A stretch of DNA of 14,108 bases from Brevibacterium picturae (GTDB taxonomy: Bacteria; Actinomycetota; Actinomycetes; Actinomycetales; Brevibacteriaceae): positions 1-14,108 of the forward strand of contig NZ_JAKDJU010000079.1 of NCBI RefSeq assembly GCF_030453725.1, written 5' to 3'. The position numbers and the translations under genes are program-made. Each line of letters begins with the position of its first letter. The first letter of the stretch is position 1. Below the pieces are notes generated by a model. That model was not told the DNA's origin and ran no database searches. It saw only the letters and a program-made list of their open reading frames with translations. Shown here piece after piece: positions 7,062 to 14,037 of this stretch.

Positions 7062-7739
7062 GTGCACACCCCTATTCGGCGCCCCTCTGTTGAGGTGTCG
7101 CGCCCGCTCAGACGGAACCAGGTCTCCCCTGGTCAGAAGTCGTGCGCGCACACAGTCACGAGAACAGTGATCGCAAGTGCTCTTGCGGCGTTCACACTCG
7201 CCGGCATGGCCGCGTGCGGTCCCGACAAGGGCCTGCGGGTGGAACCGGAAAATGCGACATCCCCCACTCAATTCGAATCTCCGAAGGAGGATTCCGGACC
7301 ACCCGACGAGCCGTTCTCCCTCAAAGAGATCCGCAGGGCCATCGTCGACGCCTCGGGAAACGCAGTGACCGGGGAAGCAAGGGAGTCTGCGAAGGTCGTC
7401 GCCGAATGCAGGGAATGCCTCAAATTCTCGACGCCCTTCCTCAGCGGCGATCAGAAATTCCAACTCGTCACTGTGGCCAACCCGCAGCAGAAGAGCGAGG
7501 TCGTCGCGGGCGCAGTCATCAGCGAGAAGGACGGCAAACCCCGACTCGAACTGATCGCCACCGGCAACCAACTCAAACTCAGCCCAGGTAAGAATGGGAC
7601 ACTGGTCGTGCAGGAGGCGATGTATGCCGACGGCGACGATGCCTGCTGCCCTTCGGGATGGTCGGTGCAGGTCTTCCGCCTGCACGAAGGTAGGTTTGAA
7701 CCGGGTCAACGCTTCACGCGGCTTAATGGAGAAACGTAA
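7062..7739 (+). CDS. Putative lipoprotein, first gene of a CseA-CseB-CseC-like operon
   Basis: The protein has a hydrophobic signal segment (VIASALAAFTLAGMAAC) ending in a lipobox-like MAAC, whose cysteine codon is at 7215-7217. The mature part is about 174 aa, with a Pro/Glu-rich start, a CREC pair, and a CCPSGW motif near the C-terminus, suggesting two cysteine pairs in an exported domain. I do not recognise a catalytic site. The stop TAA overlaps the response-regulator ATG by 1 nt, so it is cotranscribed with the two-component genes. In Streptomyces the lipoprotein CseA occupies this position and dampens the CseB/CseC envelope-stress response; the same role here is inference from position. 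The start is uncertain: GTG at 7062 has a weak CAAAAT box 6 nt upstream, GTG at 7026 has AGGGG 5 nt upstream but gives a very long pre-signal extension, and GTG at 7095 has no support. Confidence 0.75.
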   Translation: MHTPIRRPSVEVSRPLRRNQVSPGQKSCAHTVTRTVIASALAAFTLAGMAACGPDKGLRVEPENATSPTQFESPKEDSGPPDEPFSLKEIRRAIVDASGNAVTGEARESAKVVAECRECLKFSTPFLSGDQKFQLVTVANPQQKSEVVAGAVISEKDGKPRLELIATGNQLKLSPGKNGTLVVQEAMYADGDDACCPSGWSVQVFRLHEGRFEPGQRFTRLNGET

Positions 7740-8749
7740 TGCATATTGTTCTGGTTGAGGATGACGAGGTCATCCGTGAGACGACCCAGATCGGCCTGGA
7801 ACGGTTCGATTACACGGTCTCGGCATTCGCCGATGGTCGTGAGGGGTACGAGTTCGTCGCTGCACATGGTGCCGACGTTCTGCTTCTCGACCTCATGCTG
7901 CCCACCATGAACGGCGCCTCGATCTGCCGGGCCGTCCGCGAGCGCTCCACCATTCCCATCATCATCATCTCCGCACGCTCCGACGCGATCGACATCGTCC
8001 AGGCGCTCGAAGCCGGGGCCGACGACTACCTCACCAAGCCCTTCGACATGCAGGTGCTCAATGCCCGCATCCGCGCCGTCGTCCGACGCTTCATCACCAC
8101 CGGCACCGATAAGCTCGGCTACTCCCCTGGTACGGAAATGGACGAGGAGCATGAAACCGTGATCGGCCCCGGCGGCATGATCACCGGGGACGGCATCCCC
8201 GAAGTGCTCGGCGCCAGCCCCGGCATGGACACACGCGAACGCCTCAAGGCCCAACTCGAATCCGACGACACGTTCCTGGGTGCGGGCGGGAAATTCACCT
8301 CGGCGGATCTGGACGGCGACGAGCAGATGATCGGCGTCGACGTCACCGTTCCTCCCCGCCCCAACAGCTCACCGAATGCGCAGTCGGGATCCGGCCAGGG
8401 TGGCTACTCGGGGGCGACCGAGACGAATAATGCCAATGTCGAACCCGATGGTGACCTCGGCCCGTTCCGGACGCGCTTGGGCTCGTTGGTTCTCGACACC
8501 GGTCGGCTGACCGTCGAGATCGACGGCGAGGAGGTTCACCTCACCCCCACCGAGCTGCGTGTCCTCCTGCTGCTGACCGAACAGCCCGAACACGTCTACT
8601 CCCGTGAGAAGATCGCCTTCACCGTCTGGGGCTACGAATGGGCCGGCGACTCCCGTGTCGTCGATGTCCACATTCAGCGCCTGCGGAAGAAGATCGGCGC
8701 CAGCATGATCGAGACCGTCCGCGGATTCGGATACCGCTTCGCGGGCTGA
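7739..8749 (+). CDS. OmpR/PhoB-family response regulator, CseB-like, with an unusually long interdomain linker
   Basis: The product has 336 aa; the family norm is about 225-240. The receiver domain (1-117) has the acidic pair D8/D9, phospho-acceptor D51, S78, Y97 and K100 in DDYLTKPF. The winged-helix DNA-binding domain (about 248-336) ends in VVDVHIQRLRKKIG and VRGFGYRFAG. Between them lie about 130 residues, rich in Gly, Asp, Ser, Pro and Asn, instead of the usual 5-25. Receiver and output domains resemble Streptomyces CseB as I remember it. The ATG overlaps the lipoprotein stop (TAATG) and has GGAG 7 nt upstream, indicating coupling. The kinase gene begins 4 nt after its stop. It should be phosphorylated by that kinase and act as a transcription factor; its targets are unknown. 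Confidence 0.92.
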   Translation: MHIVLVEDDEVIRETTQIGLERFDYTVSAFADGREGYEFVAAHGADVLLLDLMLPTMNGASICRAVRERSTIPIIIISARSDAIDIVQALEAGADDYLTKPFDMQVLNARIRAVVRRFITTGTDKLGYSPGTEMDEEHETVIGPGGMITGDGIPEVLGASPGMDTRERLKAQLESDDTFLGAGGKFTSADLDGDEQMIGVDVTVPPRPNSSPNAQSGSGQGGYSGATETNNANVEPDGDLGPFRTRLGSLVLDTGRLTVEIDGEEVHLTPTELRVLLLLTEQPEHVYSREKIAFTVWGYEWAGDSRVVDVHIQRLRKKIGASMIETVRGFGYRFAG

Positions 8750-8753
8750 TCGC

Positions 8754-10034
8754 ATGTCACTGCGCTGGAAGATCTCCCTTCTCATCGTTGCGTCGGTCAT
8801 CATCGCCGTACTCTCCTGCTCCATCGTGCTGCGTCAGTCTGCGGCGCGCGCCGAGGACGACCGGATGCGGTCGACCGTGACCGAACAGCTCGCGAACTCC
8901 GTCGCCATCTTCTCCGAGACCGGGGTACTCACACTCAACGCCCGCATCGACGATCCTGCGCTGCCCAAGCAAGCACGTGCCCAGGCGCTCAAGGGTCAGA
9001 GCGTGACGATGCGCTCCGAGGTCGATGGTGAGGAGATCGTGTGGGCGGCCGCCCCGATCGAGGTCGGCACCTACACAGAGGTCATCTCCGTGCGCGCCTC
9101 GACCAAGGACAGCCAGGAACTCATCGGCCGCATCGATCAGGCGCTGCTGGTGGGAATGATCGGCTCCGCGCTGGTCGTCGGCGGCGTCGGCTCCATCGTG
9201 GCCGGGCGCATCTCACGCAGGTTGACCCTGGGTGCCCAGGCCGCGCGGAAGATTGCGGCCGGGGACACGAGCATCCGGATCGCCGATGTCGTCGACGACA
9301 CAGATCAGGAGGTCGCGGCCTTCGCCTCGGCGGTCGATACCGCTGTGACCAGGCTGACCGAGCGCATCGATTCGGAACAGCGCTTCACCGCGGACCTGGC
9401 CCACGAGATGCGGACCCCGCTGACCGGGCTGGTCAACGCCGCGAACCTGCTCGAAGAGGATTCGCGTCCCGCCGAACTCGTCAAGGATCGGGTGAAGCGC
9501 ATGCAGGTTCTCGTCGAAGACCTGCTCGAAGTCTCGCGCCTCGATGCGGGTCGCGCGAACCCCGAGTTCACACGCGTCAACATCGACCAGACGGTCCAGT
9601 CGCTGCTGGGAACCATGACGGCCTCCGGGGCATTGGGCGGCCACGAGATCGACACTCACCTGGCAGCGCTCAACTCGACACTGGTCACCGACGTCCGGCG
9701 GTTCGAACGCATCGTCACCAACCTGCTGGTCAACGCGATCAAGCACGGCGGGGACCCGATCCGCCTGGAGACGAGCACCCGCAGCATCACGATCACCGAC
9801 TCCGGCTCCGGCTACCCGCCCGACATCGTCAACACCGGCCCGACCCGCTTCGTCTCCGCGGGCGGCGGCGGCATGGGACTGGGGCTCGTCATCGCACAGG
9901 GGCAGGCCCGTCTGCTGGGCATCCGCCTGATCTTCAGCAACGATCCGGTCAGCGGCGGTGCTCGAACCGAGGCCGTGTTCCCTGATCCTGAGGCTCAGGA
10001 TCAGGCGCTCAAGCAGTATTTGGAGTCGGCTTAG
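8754..10034 (+). CDS. Sensor histidine kinase, CseC-like
   Basis: The 426-aa membrane kinase has TM1 at about residues 7-27, an extracytoplasmic sensor of about 100 residues (30-130), TM2 at about 131-152, and HAMP at 153-205. The phospho-acceptor H217 is in DLAHEMRTPLTG. The ATPase domain has the N box with N323/N327 (TNLLVNAIKHGG), the G1 box DSGSG (349-353) and the G2 box GGGMGLGL (371-378). The sequence around LRWKIS, the sensor DDPALP and IVWAAAP, and the LVEDLLEVSRLD segment resemble Streptomyces CseC from memory, a cell-envelope-stress kinase. It lies 4 nt after the response-regulator gene, with no clear ribosome site, so translation is probably coupled. Its last 4 bp overlap the convergent DUF1990 gene, and a perfect 12-bp inverted repeat lies in its final 54 bases. 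Confidence 0.93.
   Translation: MSLRWKISLLIVASVIIAVLSCSIVLRQSAARAEDDRMRSTVTEQLANSVAIFSETGVLTLNARIDDPALPKQARAQALKGQSVTMRSEVDGEEIVWAAAPIEVGTYTEVISVRASTKDSQELIGRIDQALLVGMIGSALVVGGVGSIVAGRISRRLTLGAQAARKIAAGDTSIRIADVVDDTDQEVAAFASAVDTAVTRLTERIDSEQRFTADLAHEMRTPLTGLVNAANLLEEDSRPAELVKDRVKRMQVLVEDLLEVSRLDAGRANPEFTRVNIDQTVQSLLGTMTASGALGGHEIDTHLAALNSTLVTDVRRFERIVTNLLVNAIKHGGDPIRLETSTRSITITDSGSGYPPDIVNTGPTRFVSAGGGGMGLGLVIAQGQARLLGIRLIFSNDPVSGGARTEAVFPDPEAQDQALKQYLESA
9981..10005. terminator. Perfect 12-bp inverted repeat inside the 3' end of the kinase gene, possible bidirectional terminator
   Basis: CCTGATCCTGAG (9981-9992) and CTCAGGATCAGG (9994-10005) are exact complements around a single G. The real loop would be 3-5 nt. 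It lies 26 nt before the kinase stop and the same distance past the DUF1990 stop on the other strand. With the two genes overlapping, this is the only strong hairpin near both 3' ends. It has no T-run, so the terminator role is inferred. Confidence 0.55.
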
Positions 10035-10585
10035 CCGCGCAGGGCTCGAGCGTACCTGCGCCGGTAGATGATCTGGGCGAGACGGACGGCTGGTTCGCCG
10101 AGGCGCCAGATGCCCACCCCCGCCTGTGAGACCGAACGCAGCACGAGGAAGACTCGGTCGTCGGGAGTGTGGATGAGGATGAATGACTCCTCTCCGGTGA
10201 TCGGATGCCCGGGCAACGTCGCGTAGGTGAAGCCGCAACGTGTCTCGGACTCGAAGACCTCGATGACGCGGGCAGGTTCGGGCAGGCGGAACGGACCCAG
10301 ACGCACGAAGATCGTCGGCTCCTGGCCGGCTTGGACCCGCGGGACGCCGGTGTCGACGCCCGAGTACTCCGCAACGGTGCCAAGGGAGCCCACATCGATG
10401 TCGAATCCGCTGCGGATCTTGACTTCCCAGTGCAGAAGCTCCTCCGCGCACCGGTCGAAGGTGTCACGGCCATGGCCGACGAAAAAGGCCGATTCGAAGT
10501 CCCGATACCCGGCGGGACGGTCGATCCACCGAGGTGAGAGCGGCTGGGTCAGCGACTCACCCAGAGGTTCTGACAGAGATTCCAT
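10031..10585 (-). CDS. DUF1990 family protein
   Basis: The 184-aa product matches the DUF1990 family as I know it. It has a substituted-benzoate-like pattern of beta strands, a conserved core GFTYATLPGHPITGEESF (about residues 118-135), and a C-terminal helix QIIYRRRYARAL. No signal peptide or membrane helix is visible. The family has no firmly assigned function. The start at 10585 is chosen because TAGGTT lies 6 nt before the ATG (leaderless pattern) and the first residues lead straight into the WIDRPAGYRDF segment. The residues before that (1-18) are of low complexity. Its stop TAA shares bases with the kinase stop TAG in a 4-bp convergent overlap. Confidence 0.82.
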   Translation of the reverse strand: MESLSEPLGESLTQPLSPRWIDRPAGYRDFESAFFVGHGRDTFDRCAEELLHWEVKIRSGFDIDVGSLGTVAEYSGVDTGVPRVQAGQEPTIFVRLGPFRLPEPARVIEVFESETRCGFTYATLPGHPITGEESFILIHTPDDRVFLVLRSVSQAGVGIWRLGEPAVRLAQIIYRRRYARALRG

Positions 10586-10597
10586 GCCACCAACCTA
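10585..10597 (-). promoter_or_regulatory. putative -10 box of a leaderless promoter for the DUF1990 gene
   Basis: On the minus strand TAGGTT (10597-10592) is followed by 6 nt and the ATG at 10585. A TTGGCA hexamer lies 21 nt upstream of it, longer than the usual 16-18 nt spacer. Confidence 0.4.
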
Positions 10598-10655
10598 ACC
10601 GAATCCCGGACGCACCGGTGCCAAGACCGATGAGAACAAGTAAGGTGCCAGTACC

Positions 10656-10677
10656 GACATTCCTTCCATCGAATGTC
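10656..10677. promoter_or_regulatory. Dyad-symmetric site upstream of the MaoC gene, possible operator
   Basis: GACATTC (10656-10662) and GAATGTC (10671-10677) form a perfect inverted repeat with an 8-nt spacer. The site lies 61 nt before the MaoC start in the divergent DUF1990/MaoC region (10586-10738). Arm length and spacing fit a dimeric repressor site such as a TetR-family operator, but no regulator gene is adjacent. Candidate -10 hexamers nearby are TAAGGT (10641-10646) and TACGCT (10687-10692). Confidence 0.5.
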
Positions 10678-10738
10678 CGCTAAGAATACGCTTGAGGCCC
10701 ACCACCCACGACAGTCACGGATCAAAGGAGAACGAAGA

Positions 10739-11191
10739 ATGCGCACACTCAATGGAATCGATGAGATCACGTCGCTCGTCGGCACCGAGCTGGGCTCGTC
10801 CGAGTGGATGACGATCGACCAGGCCGCGATCAACACCTTCGCCGATGTCACCGACGACCACCAGTGGATCCACATCGACGAGCAGCGCGCCGCTGACGGT
10901 CCCTACGGCTCGACGATCGTCCACGGCTTCTTCACCCTGTCCCTGATCCCGAAGTTCTCGTCCGAGATCTTCACCATCGAAGGCGTGTCCATCCGCGTCA
11001 ACTACGGTCTCAACAAGGTCCGCTTCGCCCAGCCGGTCCCGGTCGGCTCGCGCCTGCGCGGGAGAGTCAGCGTCAACGAGGTCATTCCCGGAGACAAGGG
11101 CACCCAGGTCATCCTCAAGCACGTCATCGAGATCGAAGGCCAAGAGCGCCCCGCCTGCATCGCCGAGGTGGTCACCCTCCTCGTCGAGTGA
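10739..11191 (+). CDS. MaoC-like (R)-specific enoyl-CoA hydratase, HtdZ/NodN-like
   Basis: The 150-aa product is a single hot-dog-fold hydratase. The motif FADVTDDHQWIHID holds the catalytic pair D40 and H45, followed by GPYGSTIVHGFFTLSLIP and NYGLNKVRFAQPVPVGSRLR. The whole length closely resembles M. tuberculosis Rv0130 (HtdZ) as I remember it. The reaction is hydration or dehydration of (R)-3-hydroxyacyl/enoyl-CoA in fatty-acid or related acyl metabolism; chain length is unknown. The ATG at 10739 has a strong AAAGGAG (10724-10730) 8 nt upstream, so the in-frame extension back to 10673 is rejected. It is divergent from DUF1990 and followed by a hairpin with a T-rich tail. Confidence 0.93.
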   Translation: MRTLNGIDEITSLVGTELGSSEWMTIDQAAINTFADVTDDHQWIHIDEQRAADGPYGSTIVHGFFTLSLIPKFSSEIFTIEGVSIRVNYGLNKVRFAQPVPVGSRLRGRVSVNEVIPGDKGTQVILKHVIEIEGQERPACIAEVVTLLVE

Positions 11192-11215
11192 GGCTACGCC
11201 ACCTGCGCCGAGGCA

Positions 11216-11256
11216 CGGGTTGCGTGTCGAGAAACACACGCGTGAACCCGTTTATT
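11216..11256 (+). terminator. Intrinsic terminator after the MaoC gene
   Basis: CGGGTT (11216-11221) pairs with AACCCG (11245-11250), and GCGTGT (11222-11227) pairs with ACACGC (11236-11241). There is an 8-nt loop and a 3-nt bulge on the 3' side. TTTATT follows at 11251-11256. It starts 25 nt after the MaoC stop. An alternative pairing, CGAGAAAC (11228-11235) with GTTTCTCG (11269-11276), would compete. Confidence 0.65.
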
Positions 11257-11274
11257 GACACTCGACCCGTTTCT

Positions 11275-11316
11275 CGGTGGCCGGTGGCCGGTTGCCGGTG
11301 GCCGGCTGCCGGTGGC
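11275..11316. repeat. Six-unit heptanucleotide tandem repeat (CGGTGGC-type)
   Basis: Six consecutive 7-bp units lie between the convergent MaoC and trehalose-enzyme genes. Four are CGGTGGC; units three and five are CGGTTGC and CGGCTGC. The array ends 12 bp before the last codon of the downstream gene's stop region. The repeated CCGG cores let it fold on either strand, so it may also help end transcription of the minus-strand gene. Confidence 0.85.
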
Positions 11317-11328
11317 CGTATGCTGTGC

Positions 11329-13974
11329 TCAGCTCGGGCGGTAGGCGTCGAGCATCTGGGCGACTCGGATGTAGCCCAGGTGCGAATAGGCCTGCGGGTG
11401 GTTGCCCAAGTGCATCTCCGCAACCGGATCGTACTCCTCGGCCAGCAGGCCGGTGGGCCCGAGCAGGTTGTCCATCTGCCTGAACAGATCCCAGGCGTCA
11501 TCGATGCGCCCGACCTTGATGAAGGCCTCAATGAGCCAGGTCGTGCAGATGTGGAAGCCGCCCTCGAGCCCCGGAAGCCCGTCATCGTAGCGGTAGCGGA
11601 AGACCGTCGGCCCGGCCCGCAGCTCACGCTCGATCGCATCCACGGTCGACACGAACCGCGGATCGTCGGCCGGAAGCAACCCCGACAACCCCACGAACAG
11701 GCACGCCGAGTCGAGGTCGGTCTCACCGTAGGCAACGGTGAAGGCCCCGACCTCGTCGTTGTAGCCGTTGTCGAGCACATCGTGGGCGATCTCCTCCCGC
11801 AGCTGCCGCCAGGCGCCGGGGAGGTCACGGTCGAAGCGCTCGGCGATGCGCAGCGCCCGATCGACCGTCACCCAGCACATCACACGCGTGTAGACATTGT
11901 GTTTGGGTGGTCGCCTGGCCTCCCAGATGCCGTGGTCGGCTTCGAACCACCGCTTGCTCACGGCTTCGACCATCTGACAGGTCAGACGCCAATACGAATC
12001 CGGAAGATCGCCGAGGTGCTCGCTGAGATCGTTGAGGAGCTCGGTGATCGGGCCGAACACGTCGAGCTGGACCTGGTGTTCGGCCGCGTTTCCCACCCGC
12101 ACCGGACGGGATCCGGCGTATCCGGGCAGATGGGCCAGCACCGCCTCGGTGGTCAGGGCGGAGCCGTCGACGGCGTAGAGCGGGTGGAGCTGTTCGGGGG
12201 ACACTGTGCGGTCCAGGATTCCGGTCAGCCAGGACAGGAAGCCTTCGGCCTCACCGGTGGAGCCGAGCGCGAGCAGGGCGCGGACGGTCATCGAGCCGTC
12301 ACGCAGCCAGGTGTAGCGGTAGTCCCAGTTGCGCACGCCGCCGATGCCCTCGGGCAGGGAAGTCGTCGGCGCCGCGAGCACCCCTCCGGTCGGTTCGTGG
12401 CAGAGGGCGCGCAGGGTCACCGCCGAGCGGATGACCTCTTCGCGGTGATGGCCGGGGATATCAAGGGTGTCGACCCAGTTGGTCCAGAAGTTCAGTGCGC
12501 GTTCGCGCACATGGTGCTCACCGCCTGTGGCCATGAACCTCGCGTCACCGGTGCCGGTGCCGCAGGCCAGGACGAGGACCACGACGCCAGCCGGCATATC
12601 AGAGGGCACGACAACCGCCTCGGCGGTGTGGGACATTCCGACCTCACTGATCTCGAAGTCGACGCCGGGCGCGATCAGGGAGATGGGCTCCGAGGTGCCC
12701 AGCACCTGCACGCCGTCGTGGGTGGGCACCATCCGCGTCGGCACGGTCGCATAGTCGAGGCGCGGGGCGAAGCGGATCCGGGCCGCGGTGTCGCCGGTGA
12801 GCACGCGCACGACGATGGTGTCGTCGCTGTTCGCGTCGACCGGTGCGAGGTAGTCGACGCAGTTCAGGCCCGGCCACCGGGTCTCCAACAACGTCGAGTG
12901 AGTGAGGTAGCGCTGGGTCAGCGGGGCGGTGCCGGCTTCGGTGTCGACGGCGAAGTACCCGGCGGCCTCGGCGCCGAGGATCTCGGAGAACATCGACGAG
13001 GAGTGCGGCAGCGGGTGAGGCATCCAGCAGATGCTGCCGAAGGGATCGACCAGGGCCGTCGACTGTCCGTTGCCCAGCAGGCTGTGCCGATGGATCGGGG
13101 TCGCACGCCGGCCGAAGAGCCAGGATTTGCGCAGCTCGTAGATCGCGGCGAGGACGACGGAGACCTCCTCCGGGGAGCTGATCGGGAAGTCCGCGTGCGT
13201 CTCTGCAGGGTCGCGGCCGACTTTGAGTCCCAGGTCGGCCTCTCCCAGCGTCTCGAGGGCGAATTCGTCCGCGGTGTCATCACCGATGAACACGACGACC
13301 TCTGCCCCTGTCTGCTGCCGCAGTCGCATCAGGGCATCGGCCTTCGAAGAGGGGACGACGGAGAGGTCGATGACCTGCTTCCCCCGAGTCGGGAAGATCG
13401 TGTGAGTGTCGACGAGCTCGCTCACAACGGCTTCGACCCGGTGGCGTTGCGCCTCGTCGAGTCCCCGCAGGTGCACGGCGGCGCCCGTGGTCTTGTGTTC
13501 GATGATCCCGTCCGGAAGTCCACGGAAGATGTCGCGCCGAAGATCAACCAGTGCCGCGCGCTGTTCCTCATCGAGGGTGTCGATGGCCACCGTGTCCGTC
13601 TCGCCGCCGTGGGAACCGAAGAGGTGGACCTCCCGCGGAAGCCGTGACATCGCCGCGAGATCGCGGAGGCTGCGACCGGAGATCACCCCCGCCGAGGTGG
13701 ACGGGAGCAGCGCGAGGGCGCGCAGTGAGTCAACCGAGGAGTCCAACGGGAATGCGTGGCCGGGGTGATCGACGATAGGTGCGATCGTGCCGTCGTAATC
13801 GGTGGCGATGAGGAGTGAGGGCGAGCGTGAGACCTCGAAGAGCCGCCGAAAGAGCTCCGGGGAGAGTTTGCGGCTGGCCTCGGCCAGGTCCCCCAGCAGG
13901 CCCGAGGAGCTGACGGAGGCGGCGATGGGAGTCAGTGGGGAAAGATTCTCGTAGTCATGCTCGACGGTACTCAT
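11329..13974 (-). CDS. Trehalose-6-phosphatase (OtsB, HAD) fused to a GH15 trehalase/glucoamylase-like domain
   Basis: The 881-aa cytosolic fusion has a HAD phosphatase at about residues 50-285: nucleophile motif DYDGT (59-63), GVISGR (96-101), K211, and GDDTADEF (231-238) for Mg2+. This is the OtsB pattern that dephosphorylates trehalose-6-phosphate. Residues 290-881 are a GH15 module: an N-terminal beta domain from about 290-490, then an (alpha/alpha)6 barrel. The barrel has NWDYRYTWLRDG (549-560), the probable general acid E685 in GIWEARR, and the probable base in LLAEEYDP (E846/E847). The GNHPQAYSHLGYI segment is at 857-869. In actinobacteria, related GH15 proteins hydrolyse trehalose; others act on alpha-glucans. 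The ATG at 13974 has GAGGTGAG immediately upstream. It follows the truncated gene at 14038 by 63 nt on the same strand, probably as one operon. Confidence 0.92.
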   Translation of the reverse strand: MSTVEHDYENLSPLTPIAASVSSSGLLGDLAEASRKLSPELFRRLFEVSRSPSLLIATDYDGTIAPIVDHPGHAFPLDSSVDSLRALALLPSTSAGVISGRSLRDLAAMSRLPREVHLFGSHGGETDTVAIDTLDEEQRAALVDLRRDIFRGLPDGIIEHKTTGAAVHLRGLDEAQRHRVEAVVSELVDTHTIFPTRGKQVIDLSVVPSSKADALMRLRQQTGAEVVVFIGDDTADEFALETLGEADLGLKVGRDPAETHADFPISSPEEVSVVLAAIYELRKSWLFGRRATPIHRHSLLGNGQSTALVDPFGSICWMPHPLPHSSSMFSEILGAEAAGYFAVDTEAGTAPLTQRYLTHSTLLETRWPGLNCVDYLAPVDANSDDTIVVRVLTGDTAARIRFAPRLDYATVPTRMVPTHDGVQVLGTSEPISLIAPGVDFEISEVGMSHTAEAVVVPSDMPAGVVVLVLACGTGTGDARFMATGGEHHVRERALNFWTNWVDTLDIPGHHREEVIRSAVTLRALCHEPTGGVLAAPTTSLPEGIGGVRNWDYRYTWLRDGSMTVRALLALGSTGEAEGFLSWLTGILDRTVSPEQLHPLYAVDGSALTTEAVLAHLPGYAGSRPVRVGNAAEHQVQLDVFGPITELLNDLSEHLGDLPDSYWRLTCQMVEAVSKRWFEADHGIWEARRPPKHNVYTRVMCWVTVDRALRIAERFDRDLPGAWRQLREEIAHDVLDNGYNDEVGAFTVAYGETDLDSACLFVGLSGLLPADDPRFVSTVDAIERELRAGPTVFRYRYDDGLPGLEGGFHICTTWLIEAFIKVGRIDDAWDLFRQMDNLLGPTGLLAEEYDPVAEMHLGNHPQAYSHLGYIRVAQMLDAYRPS

Positions 13975-14037
13975 CTCACCTCGATCTTCTCGAATTCGGC
14001 TGTGGTCGTCCGATGATGCGGGCAGTGGGGTTCGGGA

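Noticed and set aside
10673..10738. N-terminal extension of the MaoC protein to an upstream ATG
   Set aside because: The extension would run through the dyad site and the strong AAAGGAG ribosome site. Homology to HtdZ begins at the ATG at 10739.
11255..11283. A sigma-70 promoter starting at TTGACA (11255-11260)
   Set aside because: The -35 match is perfect, but the DNA 16-18 nt downstream is the GC-rich heptad array with no -10-like hexamer, and no plus-strand gene follows.
11188..13647. A plus-strand open frame of 819 codons opposite the OtsB-GH15 gene
   Set aside because: It is the mirror of a strong GH15/HAD gene in GC-rich DNA. It shows no recognisable domain, is rich in Gly/Asp/His/Arg/Val as expected from antisense codons, and begins inside the end of the MaoC gene.
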